A DNA stretch of 64,000 bases from Brevibacillus invocatus. GTDB taxonomy: Bacteria > Bacillota > Bacilli > Brevibacillales > Brevibacillaceae. This document shows, piece by piece, positions 25,078-34,390 of this stretch. The stretch lies in contig NZ_RHHR01000013.1 of assembly GCF_003710915.1 (NCBI RefSeq), positions 62,001 to 126,000 on the forward strand, written 5' to 3'. A program made the translations under genes and the position numbers. The first letter of the stretch is position 1, and each line of letters opens with the position of its first letter. Under the pieces are notes generated by a model. The model was not told the DNA's origin, made no database searches, and saw only the letters and a program-made list of their open reading frames with translations.

Positions 25078-27978
25078 TTAGACCAGGGTAGAACCGTCTA
25101 CGACGGCTTGCGCATCCTCGAGAGAGATCAGCACCGCTCTGGCTTTTCCTCCGCTTTGACCCGCGACATAGCCATCCGCTTCCATCATCTCGATCAAGCG
25201 CGCTGCCCGGTTGTAACCTACCCTGAATCTGCGCTGAAGTCCAGATGCAGAGGCTTGTCCCTGCTCGGCTACATACATGAGCGCCTCCAGATAGAGAGGG
25301 TCATCTCCTGCATCGTATGACTGCACCTGATGCTCCAAATCTTCCTTGCTGAAAAGGAAGGAAGGCTTTCTTTGCTTTTTGATCACGTGCGTTATGCGTT
25401 CGATCTCATCATCCGAGACAAAGTTCCCTTGCAGGCGCACAGGGGTCGTTCCGCTCTCCAAAAAGAGCATATCCCCTCTTCCCAACAACCGCTCTGCTCC
25501 AGACTGATCAAGTATCGTCCGGGAATCAACCTGGGAAAAGACGGCGAACGCAAGACGCGTCGGTACATTGGCTTTGATGTTGCCTGTGATGACATCGACG
25601 GAAGGACGCTGGGTCGCCAGCAAAAGATGAATTCCGCAAGCCCTTGCCTTCTGCGCGATCCGAATGATGCAATCCTCTACGTCCTGTGGAGATACCATCA
25701 TCAGGTCAGCCAACTCGTCAATCACGATCACGATAAACGGCAGGACATCGTCAGTCGTTTGGTTGTAGCGGTCAATATCGCGCACTCCAGCATCCACAAA
25801 CAATGCGTATCGCTTTTCCATCTCTTCGACTGCCCATTTGAGTGCTGCTGTCGCTTGCTTCGCTTCCGTAACGACCGGAGTTACCAGGTGCGGCAAGTTG
25901 TTGTACGGAGCTAGCTCTACCATTTTTGGATCGATCAAAAGCAGGCGCACCTGTTCAGGAGTCGCTTTGAACAAAAGACTGACAATAATCGAATTGATAC
26001 AGACGCTTTTACCGGAACCAGTGGAACCAGCGATCAGTCCATGCGGCATTTTTTTGATATCCGCGATGATGGGTTCTCCACCGATGTCCATCCCTAGTGC
26101 CACGGCAAGCGGGGAGGAATGCTGCTGGAATTTTTCCGAGCCGATGATCTTCTCGATCAGAACTGGCTGACTGGACAGATTGGGCACCTCAATCCCGATT
26201 GCATTTCGACCAGGTATCGGGGCTTCGATCCGGATGTCCTTGGCTGCCAGGTTCAGCTTGATGTCGTCAATCAATCCGGTAATTTTATTCACCTTCACGC
26301 CCGGCGCCGGCTGTAGTTCAAATCGGGTAACGGATGGTCCTTTTACGATCCCTACCACCTGAGCACTGACGTTGAAATTAGCCAAGGTCTCTTCCAACAG
26401 CAGCTTTTGCAGCTGCGTATGCTCGTCGTCATCCCCTGTTGGCTCAGGGCTCGGATTAAGCAGCTCCAACGCTGGCAATTGATACGTTGGTTCTTCCAGC
26501 TCCCCCACCTGTTCAGTCGGTTCGACTGTGGCGCTGGATTCGCTTGCTGGAGTGTCGCAATGCTCTGGTTCTTGTGCAGAGAGGTTCAATTCCGTCTCCT
26601 TTGCCTCTGCTCGCTCCAAAAGCCGCGTCAATTCAGGGCTTCTCCACGGTTGGACAACCACTGAAGTCGGGGAAGCATCTTCATGAACACTCTCCATGAC
26701 TGGCTGCTCATCGTCTACCAGATCTGCAGGCAGCTCATCTTCGCTTTCATCCTCGTCGAGGGAGATGCTGTCGTCCTCCTGCACCTGTGTCAGCTTTATT
26801 TCTTCCATTATAGCCGGTGCCGATTCTTCCAGCTCTTCATCCGCTTCTATCGACTCTACGATTGCCGCAGGCTCTTCGGTTTGGCTTGCGCTTGCCTGCC
26901 ATGGGTAGTCGTGCGCTGTGGCGTCGTCCACCTGCTCCTCGTGAGTCATGTCAGAAATGTTCTGCGACTCGTCACTATGCCATGCGAGTTCTTCTTCTTT
27001 CCATTCACTCTCGTAGCTCTGCACGTCATCGGCTGCATCTGCCTCACGCTGATCCGTAAGCGTGTTGGTTCCAGCAGGCTCGTCCACCAGTACAGTCTCG
27101 ATCGTGACTGCCACTTCATTTGTATGTAACTCAGCTTCGTACAGGTCCTCTACCGGCACCGTGGACGCTGTCTGCAAAGAAGATTCTGCTGGCTGTAAAT
27201 CACTCATTTCATCCGCGAGTGCAGGTTGCTGCTCTCGGGTAAAAAGGAACAACGGCTCCTCATTCTTTGCCTGTACTTCCGTGCCATCAGAACGTTCTAC
27301 CGCGCCATCCTTGCTTTGCGCTTCTTCTTTTTTCAATTGATCCCATCTCTTGAGCTGTTTGAGATTCTCTTCCTGTTCCTGACGCGGATACACGATTCCC
27401 GCCGTCGTATGGATGCGATGCTCCTCCTCTTTGGTAGCCGGAGTGATTTTCCCGTAAACGGGCGAAACAATATCAGACGGCTGATAAGTGCGTTTTTCCA
27501 CACCCGCTAAACGCGATGGATTGGGAACTGGTGGAGTTGACGGTTTTTCAGCCTGTCTTTTATTCGCAGTTCTTGGAATCTCCGGCTGTTTTGGCTGCTG
27601 TGTATGCACGCTTGATTTTTCCTTTGACACCTGTGCACGTTCCTGAAAATCTGTCAATTCGTCTCGTCGCTTGGACTTCCGCTCGTTTTGGGGCGGTATG
27701 TATGCTTGAGCCTTGTTCGTCTCTTCTCGTATTTCTCGTTCACTGTTCTTTCGTTCCGGATAGTGATCAGGAACAACCGGGAATCGGAAATACCGCTGTT
27801 GATTCAGACTGAACTCATCATTTGTCCGATCGGTCTCCCGCTCTCTCGGGTAGATGCTTTTTGTCTTCGCCTGGAGCTGACGGGGATTGGAACTGCCGGA
27901 TGGACGCACTTCATCCGTTTCAACCTGTTCATCTTCACCCCGGAAAAAACTCATCAGCTTTTGAAGCCACGACCACAT
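25078..27978 (-). CDS. sftA: FtsK/SpoIIIE family DNA translocase, soluble SftA type
   Basis: From ATG 27978 the protein has 966 residues. The N-terminus (MWSWLQKLMSFFRGE) is an amphipathic segment like that of Bacillus SftA, not the four-helix membrane domain of SpoIIIE. About 450 residues of low-complexity, strongly acidic linker follow (about 60-520). The motor has the Walker A loop GSTGSGKS near 652, LLIDPKMVELAPYN and the DELADLMMV Walker B region; a winged-helix gamma domain (YLEALMYVAEQGQASASGLQRRF onward) recognises SRS/KOPS-like sequences. It clears chromosomal DNA from the closing septum. A start at 28008 is also in frame. Divergent from a lipoprotein gene. Confidence 0.92.
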   Translation of the reverse strand: MWSWLQKLMSFFRGEDEQVETDEVRPSGSSNPRQLQAKTKSIYPRERETDRTNDEFSLNQQRYFRFPVVPDHYPERKNSEREIREETNKAQAYIPPQNERKSKRRDELTDFQERAQVSKEKSSVHTQQPKQPEIPRTANKRQAEKPSTPPVPNPSRLAGVEKRTYQPSDIVSPVYGKITPATKEEEHRIHTTAGIVYPRQEQEENLKQLKRWDQLKKEEAQSKDGAVERSDGTEVQAKNEEPLFLFTREQQPALADEMSDLQPAESSLQTASTVPVEDLYEAELHTNEVAVTIETVLVDEPAGTNTLTDQREADAADDVQSYESEWKEEELAWHSDESQNISDMTHEEQVDDATAHDYPWQASASQTEEPAAIVESIEADEELEESAPAIMEEIKLTQVQEDDSISLDEDESEDELPADLVDDEQPVMESVHEDASPTSVVVQPWRSPELTRLLERAEAKETELNLSAQEPEHCDTPASESSATVEPTEQVGELEEPTYQLPALELLNPSPEPTGDDDEHTQLQKLLLEETLANFNVSAQVVGIVKGPSVTRFELQPAPGVKVNKITGLIDDIKLNLAAKDIRIEAPIPGRNAIGIEVPNLSSQPVLIEKIIGSEKFQQHSSPLAVALGMDIGGEPIIADIKKMPHGLIAGSTGSGKSVCINSIIVSLLFKATPEQVRLLLIDPKMVELAPYNNLPHLVTPVVTEAKQATAALKWAVEEMEKRYALFVDAGVRDIDRYNQTTDDVLPFIVIVIDELADLMMVSPQDVEDCIIRIAQKARACGIHLLLATQRPSVDVITGNIKANVPTRLAFAVFSQVDSRTILDQSGAERLLGRGDMLFLESGTTPVRLQGNFVSDDEIERITHVIKKQRKPSFLFSKEDLEHQVQSYDAGDDPLYLEALMYVAEQGQASASGLQRRFRVGYNRAARLIEMMEADGYVAGQSGGKARAVLISLEDAQAVVDGSTLV

Positions 27979-28143
27979 GTTGCAACGCCCTTTCTCACTT
28001 ACCTTCATTTCTCTTTTATTTTACCACGAAATAGGTCTTGATTTCGTTCAATTATTATTTTTTCGTATTTGCGAAACTTTTCACAGCTCTAATGCGTAAA
28101 TAGTAGGAGAACTGAAAAAATAGTACATAGGGAGGAAGACAGG

Positions 28144-29436
28144 ATGTGGAAGAAAAGTAGTGCCCTTCTATTAGCGGGTATGCTCGTCTTGACTGGATGT
28201 GCTGGCGAAGCATCGATGGTGCGTGACTCCATTGTGCAATCCTTGGATAAACCCAACTACGATTACGAAGGTACACTGAAATTGACTGGTGATTTCGACA
28301 AGCTGCCAGCAGCATTGGGAGAGACACCAGATGCTCAGGGAACAGCTCTTCTGGCTGCTCTGAAAGCCGGCGTATCCGTCAAAGGTTCACAGCTTGACCT
28401 GGAAAATACCAAGGCTGTGATTGAGGTTAACGACGACAAATTGCTTCGCGACAACAACTTGTGGACAGGAGACAAAAAAGCTTCTGTAGAGCTGTTGGTC
28501 AACAAGGATTCTTTCTTCGTGAAATCCCCGCTGGATAGCAAATATCTGGTGATGAGTGCTGATATTTCGGGAGATTTGACAGGTCTTGGCGCAAGTGAAG
28601 GTGTCAACCCTGCCAAACTGAAAGAATATCAGGAAAAAATGAACGACCTGACGATTTCCTTTATCAAAAAATACGTTGCAAAATACGGCTACAAGCTGAA
28701 CAACGTGAAAAACCTGGGCGCTGCAACCGTAGAGCTGCCGAATGGTGAAAAAGTAGAAACCACTCATATCGCGATCCAGTTGGACGCAAAAGAGCTGGTA
28801 AACATGTTCTTCTACACGGCTAACGATGCAGTAGCCAGCCAAGATGTCAAAGCATTTGCAATCGATATGATGGTTCTCTCTACTTCTCTGCAGGAAGAAA
28901 TGTTCCCAGAGGATGGCCGCACGACTGACGCTGAAAAGCGTACAATGGCTGAAGCCGCTGTAACGGCTGGCCTGGCTGAAGCGAAAGTTTGGCTGGATGA
29001 AGTAGGCAAAACCTACACAGTTGACAAGATCGTAGAAGAAATGAAAACTGCTGGCTTCCACGGATTGAACTGGAATCTCGACTTCTACATCGACAAGGAT
29101 AAAATGCCTGTACAACAAAAAAGTGCTCTGAATGTTACCTTCCAAGTAGAAGAAATGAAAGAAGCACTGACGATTGGCCTCGAAGCTGACCAATACGCTT
29201 ACAACTTCGGCAATGCAACCAAGTACGCAATCCCGGCTGCTAGCGAAGGTGTGACCGTGGAACAGCTGTACAACGATGAAAAAGCAATCGACAGCTTTAG
29301 TGACAAAGGCTTCTTCCGCCTCTTCGTACAAAGCACCCTCGATTCCTACAAAGCTCAAAAAGAGTGGGAAGCGGAATGGTCTGAGTGGGAAGACGTAGAG
29401 GAAACAGAAGCGGTTGAAGAACCTGCTGCTGCATAA
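28144..29436 (+). CDS. Lipoprotein of unknown function, 430 aa
   Basis: A lipoprotein signal peptide ends in LVLTGC (lipidated Cys19). The mature protein is about 410 residues, regular in charge, with a repeated beta-rich pattern (YDYEGTLKLTGDF, VSVKGSQLDLENTKAVIEV) reminiscent of LppX/LolA-like half-barrels but without a motif I can name, and it ends in a very acidic tail (WSEWEDVEETEAVEEPAAA). A strong GGGAGGA site precedes the ATG. Codon use is strongly biased, which suggests good expression. It is monocistronic with a terminator 25 bp after the stop. Confidence 0.85.
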   Translation: MWKKSSALLLAGMLVLTGCAGEASMVRDSIVQSLDKPNYDYEGTLKLTGDFDKLPAALGETPDAQGTALLAALKAGVSVKGSQLDLENTKAVIEVNDDKLLRDNNLWTGDKKASVELLVNKDSFFVKSPLDSKYLVMSADISGDLTGLGASEGVNPAKLKEYQEKMNDLTISFIKKYVAKYGYKLNNVKNLGAATVELPNGEKVETTHIAIQLDAKELVNMFFYTANDAVASQDVKAFAIDMMVLSTSLQEEMFPEDGRTTDAEKRTMAEAAVTAGLAEAKVWLDEVGKTYTVDKIVEEMKTAGFHGLNWNLDFYIDKDKMPVQQKSALNVTFQVEEMKEALTIGLEADQYAYNFGNATKYAIPAASEGVTVEQLYNDEKAIDSFSDKGFFRLFVQSTLDSYKAQKEWEAEWSEWEDVEETEAVEEPAAA

Positions 29437-29460
29437 TCCTCAACACGAGGAAATGTGAAA

Positions 29461-29494
29461 AGCACGATGCCATCATACGGCATCGTGCTTTTTT
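29461..29494. terminator. Bidirectional terminator between the lipoprotein and IMPase genes
   Basis: AGCACGATGCC and GGCATCGTGCT arms, followed by six T on plus and TTTTC on minus. Confidence 0.9.
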
Positions 29495-29502
29495 CTTTCC
29501 CT

Positions 29503-30279
29503 CTATTCCTGTATATATCCGCGAATCGTATCATGCAGCTGTCCGTTGGTAGCCACTAGAGAAGCCAGCTCCTCCACCCGAAAAGCTTTGTGACGATAGG
29601 GTACTCCCTGCCAATCCGTAATCGTGGCACCGGCTTCCCTGGCGATGACAATCCCTGCGGCCACGTCCATTATACTGGATCTCTGCATCACCACGTAATC
29701 GAGCCAGCCATTGGCGAGCAGACACCAGTCCAAAGCAGGAGCCACATTGCGCAGAAGGCGCTTGGTTTCCATGACAAATGGCTTGGTAAAGGCCAGCTCC
29801 TCTTCTTTCGTGATGGAATGACGCCCGCGAATATACGTGCCTACTGCTCGCGTCCGATCTGTTCGCTGATTGACTGATATTCTCTTTCCATTTAAATAAG
29901 CGCCCTTCCCTTTTTCAGCCCAGAACATTTGACCTGCGACGGGATTGTAGACGACACCCAGCACCAGTTCGTTTTGAACTTGCAAAGCAATCGAGATGGA
30001 AAAGTAAGGAAACCCAATGAAGTAATTGTTGGTTCCGTCGAGCGGATCGACAATCCACAGATATTCCGCTTCTCGCTCTACCAGTCCCACCTCTTCCGAA
30101 AAGATCGTATGGGTAGGAAAATGGCGGTGCAACACCTCGATGATGCGCCTTTCGCTCTCTTTGTCTTCCGGCAATTTGACGTCATTATGCAATTCTGCAT
30201 CCGGAACGAGCTGCTCCAAAAAACGTTCCTGTAAAAAGTCCCCTGCCAATTTTGCTGCTTCTTTGGCAATCTCCAGCAT
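29503..30279 (-). CDS. Inositol monophosphatase family protein
   Basis: From ATG 30279 the protein has 258 residues. It shows the lithium-sensitive phosphatase signature: HTIFSEEVG (metal ligand), WIVDPLDGTNNYFIGFP (the DPLDGTxN motif) and SSIMDVAAGIVIAREAGA (second metal motif). Substrates in this family include inositol-1-phosphate, fructose-1,6-bisphosphate and other sugar phosphates, so the true one cannot be stated. GTG codons at 30300 and 30291 are in frame and could be the start; MLEIAKEAAKLAG is the usual family N-terminus. It faces the lipoprotein gene across a shared terminator. Confidence 0.88.
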   Translation of the reverse strand: MLEIAKEAAKLAGDFLQERFLEQLVPDAELHNDVKLPEDKESERRIIEVLHRHFPTHTIFSEEVGLVEREAEYLWIVDPLDGTNNYFIGFPYFSISIALQVQNELVLGVVYNPVAGQMFWAEKGKGAYLNGKRISVNQRTDRTRAVGTYIRGRHSITKEEELAFTKPFVMETKRLLRNVAPALDWCLLANGWLDYVVMQRSSIMDVAAGIVIAREAGATITDWQGVPYRHKAFRVEELASLVATNGQLHDTIRGYIQE

Positions 30280-30389
30280 TTTTTCCAACACCTCTTTCAC
30301 GTATCCATCGCGTTTTTGCTTGCACCTAGCGGGTACCATAACTATGATAGAGAGATACCTTTACTACCCGAATAGGGAGGGGATACCAG

Positions 30390-30767
30390 ATGAACAGTGA
30401 TTTCATCCGTCTGAAGCATCTGGAAGGCGAATTGAAGCTGTCCCAGATGAACAAGAACGTCGGCTGCTCAATTACCAGCAAAGAACTGGTGTTCTTTAAA
30501 CCTCATTTGACTTACCATCTGTTTTTGCACGACATCGTGAGTATGGTCCCGGTCAACCAGGAAGCGATCCCCGTGCCCTTTCGCAAAAACTCGGCTAACC
30601 AGCGCCCTTTTTTCGACTCCCAAACCTACAAGCTGGTTGCCAAATGGGCACGCGTCGTATCCCGTTCTGGTATCGTGGAGAAAGAAAACATGGAGTTCAT
30701 CGTTCCAATCTCCTCCAAGATGCTGTCGTACATCTCGCAATACAGCGGTCTGGTTCTCATCCGTTGA
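30390..30767 (+). CDS. Hypothetical protein, 125 aa
   Basis: ATG 30390 follows a GAGGGGA site. The protein is basic, soluble and lacks a signal peptide; it contains GCSITSKELVFFKPHLTYHLFLHDIVSMVPV and ends in a hydrophobic strand (YISQYSGLVLIR). I recognise no family. Its divergence from the IMPase gene and a strong terminator right after it support a real gene. Confidence 0.75.
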   Translation: MNSDFIRLKHLEGELKLSQMNKNVGCSITSKELVFFKPHLTYHLFLHDIVSMVPVNQEAIPVPFRKNSANQRPFFDSQTYKLVAKWARVVSRSGIVEKENMEFIVPISSKMLSYISQYSGLVLIR

Positions 30768-30780
30768 ATCATGTCCGGCA

Positions 30781-30819
30781 AAAGCCTCTATTTTCCCACT
30801 CGGCGAAAATAGAGGCTTT
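30781..30819. terminator. Bidirectional terminator
   Basis: A 15-bp perfect stem (AAAGCCTCTATTTTC and its complement) between converging genes; T-rich on both exits. Confidence 0.88.
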
Positions 30820-30837
30820 CCTATTCATCCATCCGAT

Positions 30838-31308
30838 TTACTTCTTCAGGACGATAAATGTCCCCGTTCCGTGTGCGACTCGCTTGTTGCGCTCGTCGTA
30901 GATACTGGTATCCATCACCACCAACGTTTGACCGCGATGTAAAAACGTCGCTTCCGAGCGCAATCGCGTTCCTTTTGCTGGACGCAGGTAGTTCACCTTC
31001 AATTCCGTCGTCACCGCATACTTGTCCTCAGGCAGGGAACGGTTGATCAGCGATCCCATCGTAGAATCAATCAGTGTAGCCAGTATGCCGCCATGAACGG
31101 CTCCAGTCGAGTTGTGCATGAACGGTGTGATCGGAATCTCGAAGGAATAGGTGCGCTCATCGAGAAATTGTCCCTTCAATCCTAAAAATCCGGATAAAAA
31201 GGCGCTTTTCCTCTCTCTCTTCTGACGAATGGACTGAAGAGCCAATTCGAGGATTTGACGTTCCTCGTCGCTCCCTTCATCCAAGATGTTTTTTAATTCT
31301 TCTATCAT
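30838..31308 (-). CDS. PaaI-type hotdog-fold thioesterase
   Basis: From ATG 31308 (GGAGTG site) the protein has 156 residues. STGAVHGGILATLIDSTMGSLIN contains the HGG motif and catalytic-loop residues of PaaI-like acyl-CoA thioesterases; TELKVNYLRPAKG and VVMDTSIYDERNKRVAHGTGTF complete the fold. It would hydrolyse an acyl- or aryl-CoA in the cytosol. The N-terminal 40 residues form a charged helix. It is divergent from ilvD, and the substrate is unknown. Confidence 0.87.
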   Translation of the reverse strand: MIEELKNILDEGSDEERQILELALQSIRQKRERKSAFLSGFLGLKGQFLDERTYSFEIPITPFMHNSTGAVHGGILATLIDSTMGSLINRSLPEDKYAVTTELKVNYLRPAKGTRLRSEATFLHRGQTLVVMDTSIYDERNKRVAHGTGTFIVLKK

Positions 31309-31436
31309 TTTTTCACTCCACCCTAAAATTGTCACTTCCTTTATTGTAGAGCAATCTATCGCTTTTTTCCACGCCGCCAGACTGCTGTGTGTGCTTGAAA
31401 ACCCTCCATTCCGAGCCAATGTTCAGACTTTTACGG

Positions 31437-31466
31437 TTGTTTCTATTTAGGGAAAAGTGTTAAGAT
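31437..31466 (+). promoter_or_regulatory. Putative sigma-A promoter of ilvD
   Basis: TTGTTT, an 18-bp spacer and TAAGAT end 50 bp before the GTG start. No T-box motif is present in the short leader. Confidence 0.5.
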
Positions 31467-31516
31467 AGTGCAAAATAGAACGCAGGTTTTTCTATTAGGA
31501 AGGGAGAGATTTTCAA

Positions 31517-33196
31517 GTGGCTAGACTCAGAAGTGACATGATTAAAAAAGGCTTTGACCGCGCTCCACATCGCAGCTTGCTGCGTGCTGCAGGCGTTAAG
31601 GATGAGGATTTTGACAAACCGTTTATCGCGATCTGCAATTCGTACATCGACATTATTCCGGGGCATGTGCACTTGCAGGAATTTGGGAAAATCGTGAAGG
31701 AAGCTGTTCGTGCAGCAGGAATGGTTCCGTTTGAATTTAATACCATCGGTGTCGATGACGGGATTGCGATGGGTCACATCGGAATGCGCTATTCCCTTCC
31801 GAGCCGTGAAATTATCGCAGACAGCCTGGAAACAGTGGTTTCCGCTCACTGGTTCGACGGCATGATCTGTATTCCAAACTGTGACAAAATTACTCCTGGG
31901 ATGATCATGGGCGCTCTGCGCGTGAACATTCCGACAGTTTTCGTTACTGGTGGACCGATGAAAGCCGGAAAGACCAGCGACGGACGTGCGATTTCCCTTT
32001 CTTCCGTATTTGAAGGTGTAGGGGCTTACCAAGCTGGCCTGATTGATGACAAGCAGCTGGACGAGCTGGAGCAATACGGATGTCCTACTTGCGGCTCCTG
32101 TTCGGGTATGTTTACCGCAAACTCGATGAACTGCCTGCTCGAGGCTCTCGGTCTCGCTATGCCGGGCAATGGTACCGTCCTCGCTGTCTCTCCAGAGCGC
32201 AAGGAGCTGGTTAAAGCATCTGCTGAAACACTGAAGCATCTGATCGAACGCGATATCAAACCGCGCGATATCGTAACCCAAGAAGCAATCGACGACGCTT
32301 TTGCCCTCGATATGGCAATGGGCGGTTCTACCAATACTGTATTGCACACCCTGGCAATCGCTCAGGAAGCTGGCATCGAGTACTCGATCGAGCGCATCAA
32401 TGAGGTAGCCAAACGCATTCCAAACATCTGCAAGCTGGCTCCTTCCTCTGATTATCACATCGAGGATTGCCACGAGGCAGGCGGCGTTTCCGCCATTCTG
32501 AAGGAAATCGCGAAAAAGCCTGGCGCGATCCATCCTGACCGCATCACGGTTACAGGAAAAACGCTCGGCGAGAACTTTGCAGAAGCTGAAATCAAGAACG
32601 ACAAGGTCATTCGTCGTCTGGACAATCCTTACAGCGAGTCTGGCGGTCTGTCCGTCCTCTTCGGAAACATCGCAGAGCAAGGCGCGATCATCAAAACAGG
32701 CGGCGTCGATCCTTCCATCAAGAGACACGAAGGCCCTGCCATCTGCTTCGACTCCCAAGAAGATTGCCTCGCCGGGATCGCTGCAGGCAAGATCAAATCT
32801 GGCCATGTCGTTGTAATTCGCTACGAAGGCCCTAAAGGCGGCCCTGGCATGCCTGAGATGCTCGCACCAACTTCTCAGATCGTCGGTATGGGTCTCGGCA
32901 AAGAAGTGGCTCTCGTCACAGATGGACGCTTCTCTGGAGCTTCTCGCGGAATCAGTATCGGCCACGTGTCACCTGAAGCAGCTGAAGGTGGACCGATCGC
33001 TTTCGTTGAAGACGGCGACATCATCTCCATCGATCTGGAGGCACGCACGATCGAATTGCACGTCGATGAAGCCGAGCTGGCTCGTCGTAAAGAAGCCAAC
33101 TGGAAAGAATTCGAGCCGAAAGTGAAAACAGGCTACCTGGCTCGTTACTCCAAAATGGTTACGAACGCCAGCATGGGCGGCATTCTGAAAATCTAG
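31517..33196 (+). CDS. ilvD: Dihydroxy-acid dehydratase
   Basis: The protein has 559 residues, the standard length. It dehydrates 2,3-dihydroxy-isovalerate and its isoleucine analogue in branched-chain amino-acid synthesis. Iron-sulfur cysteines are visible in [11 protein letters not shown] and [25 protein letters not shown] and [16 protein letters not shown] segments (here [22 protein letters not shown]) are family signatures. GTG 31517 is preceded by AAGGGAGAG. It stands alone, away from an ilvBHC operon, with its own promoter and terminator. Confidence 0.96.
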   Translation: MARLRSDMIKKGFDRAPHRSLLRAAGVKDEDFDKPFIAICNSYIDIIPGHVHLQEFGKIVKEAVRAAGMVPFEFNTIGVDDGIAMGHIGMRYSLPSREIIADSLETVVSAHWFDGMICIPNCDKITPGMIMGALRVNIPTVFVTGGPMKAGKTSDGRAISLSSVFEGVGAYQAGLIDDKQLDELEQYGCPTCGSCSGMFTANSMNCLLEALGLAMPGNGTVLAVSPERKELVKASAETLKHLIERDIKPRDIVTQEAIDDAFALDMAMGGSTNTVLHTLAIAQEAGIEYSIERINEVAKRIPNICKLAPSSDYHIEDCHEAGGVSAILKEIAKKPGAIHPDRITVTGKTLGENFAEAEIKNDKVIRRLDNPYSESGGLSVLFGNIAEQGAIIKTGGVDPSIKRHEGPAICFDSQEDCLAGIAAGKIKSGHVVVIRYEGPKGGPGMPEMLAPTSQIVGMGLGKEVALVTDGRFSGASRGISIGHVSPEAAEGGPIAFVEDGDIISIDLEARTIELHVDEAELARRKEANWKEFEPKVKTGYLARYSKMVTNASMGGILKI

Positions 33197-33218
33197 TTGT
33201 TCGGATACACCCTTTTAT

Positions 33219-33263
33219 AAGGGAGCTTCTCATCGTTTATCCAACGAGAGGAGGCTCCCTTTC
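33219..33263 (+). terminator. Intrinsic terminator of ilvD
   Basis: AAGGGAGC and GCTCCCTTT arms with an internal TTCTC/GAGAG pair, 22 bp after the stop. Confidence 0.85.
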
Positions 33264-33484
33264 TTGTTTTCTCCTCTCCCATCTACTGTATCAATAGTCC
33301 CTTGCCGAGGCTTGTTCAGGAAGGTGTCGTATCGTTTTTGGCGGAAAAATACCTGTGCTGAAAAAAGGGAAACCCCGTAGATAGTCGTGCTTGGGTGTTG
33401 TTCTAAGGTTAAACCTTGCTCATATTCAGCTTTGAGGATGGTTTTAAATGATCATGAAATGACGGAAAAAAACAAAGCTGTCGC
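33264..33484. other. Intergenic stretch, no gene recognised
   Basis: No open frame with a ribosome-binding site was seen. A short perfect dyad AAGGTT-A-AACCTT lies near 33409-33421. The stretch leads into the large palindromic element at 33485-33689. Confidence 0.6.
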
Positions 33485-33689
33485 CAGGAAACAGGAGAAA
33501 TAAGCGAAGATCTTTGGGCTACCTACCGAGATAGAGTGAAAAAAACGAAACACGCTCTTAAGCGTCCACCCATGAGAGACTCCTTCGAGGCGGCTGCTTT
33601 GGACGCGGTTTCGTTTTTTTCACGGAGTCGGGCATTGAATCTCCTGCGCTGGTAGCCCAAGAATCTGGAGCGTTTTCTCCTGTTTCCTG
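33485..33689. repeat. 205-bp nested palindromic element (MITE-like or structured RNA)
   Basis: The ends are a 16-bp perfect terminal inverted repeat, CAGGAAACAGGAGAAA at 33485-33500 and its complement at 33674-33689. Nested inside, in order, are TTGGGCTACC (33514-33523 with 33651-33660), a 16-bp perfect pair GTGAAAAAAACGAAAC (33536-33551 with 33608-33623), and GCGTCC (33562-33567 with 33601-33606). The centre also holds a competing small hairpin ACGCT-ctta-AGCGT (33552-33565). There is no coding frame, and both neighbouring genes point toward it and have their own terminators. It is either a non-autonomous mobile element or a structured RNA; no flanking target duplication is obvious. Confidence 0.8.
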
Positions 33690-33732
33690 CCCACCACTAC
33701 GGTCGGATCAACTATTTAAGATAAACGGAGTA

Positions 33733-33774
33733 CAAAAGACCTCTCACCGTCTGAATGCGACGAAATGAGAGGTC
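33733..33774 (-). terminator. Terminator downstream of the NlpC/P60 gene
   Basis: GACCTCTCA and TGAGAGGTC arms followed by TTTT on the minus strand, about 110 bp after the stop. A second small hairpin TCCTGTT-tt-AACAGGA lies nearer the gene at about 33790-33806. Confidence 0.6.
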
Positions 33775-33883
33775 CTCAATGACTATTTCCTGTTTTAACA
33801 GGATTTGCTTTTCTATGATATTGAAACTATTTCATCACTCAGGCGTCTTACCTATAGAATCGCAAAAAACCTAAGCTAGGGGA

Positions 33884-34390
33884 CTACATCACCCTACGCG
33901 CTGAAACGAAGCGCTTTTCCCAGGACGTGCCTTTAAAACTGGTGAAGGTCACACCCGGTTTCCCGTATGTATGTAAGAGTTTGTTATTTCCAGCATAAAT
34001 CGCGACATGCGTGATTCTTTTGGATGACGTCGTCGTGCTCGACTTGAAGAATACCAGGTCTCCTTTTTTCAGATTGCTTTTGGACACACTGGATCCTTTT
34101 TTTGCTTGTGAACGAGAATCACGCGGCAATTCCTTGCCGATCGCCTCTCTAAATACACGTTGCGTAAAAGAAGAGCAATCAAACACAGCAGTCGTACTTT
34201 TGCTGGCACCAAATTTATAGGGCCTTCCCAAATATTTTTTCCCAGTATTGATCACCTTGTCTGCCTTGCTCTGACTCCAGGCGGCATGGGCTACTCCCAC
34301 TCCGGGGTCTCCTGGAATCGGGGCTACCATCGCAGTTATCCCCAACGTAACTCCCATCAGGATGCTTACTAGTGTTTTTCTTACTTTCAT
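33884..34390 (-). CDS. Secreted NlpC/P60 family cysteine endopeptidase
   Basis: From ATG 34390 (GGAGG nine bases upstream) the protein has 168 residues. A signal peptide ends near AHAAW around residue 38. The NlpC/P60 domain follows: YLGRPYKFGASKSTTAVFDCSSFTQRVF has the catalytic cysteine, and RITHVAIYAGNNKLLHTYG has the catalytic histidine and the third residue. It would cut the D-Glu to diamino-acid bond of peptidoglycan stem peptides. No wall-binding domain is present, so it is a minimal enzyme. An ATG at 34399 sits too close to the same ribosome-binding site. Confidence 0.92.
   Translation of the reverse strand: MKVRKTLVSILMGVTLGITAMVAPIPGDPGVGVAHAAWSQSKADKVINTGKKYLGRPYKFGASKSTTAVFDCSSFTQRVFREAIGKELPRDSRSQAKKGSSVSKSNLKKGDLVFFKSSTTTSSKRITHVAIYAGNNKLLHTYGKPGVTFTSFKGTSWEKRFVSARRVM

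Noticed and set aside
28387-29358. 323-codon minus-strand open frame over the lipoprotein gene
   Set aside because: Antisense to a gene with a perfect lipobox and ribosome-binding site; no family resemblance.
31320-31516. T-box or other riboswitch before ilvD
   Set aside because: The leader after the predicted promoter is only about 45 bases and has no T-box sequence or terminator hairpin.
31460-32965. 501-codon minus-strand open frame over ilvD
   Set aside because: It is fully antisense to a gene with clear family motifs; strong codon bias in ilvD removes stops in this frame. No ribosome-binding site or recognisable domain.
33485-33689. Retron or CRISPR-like reading of the large palindrome
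   Set aside because: No reverse transcriptase gene and no regular direct repeats with spacers are present in the window.
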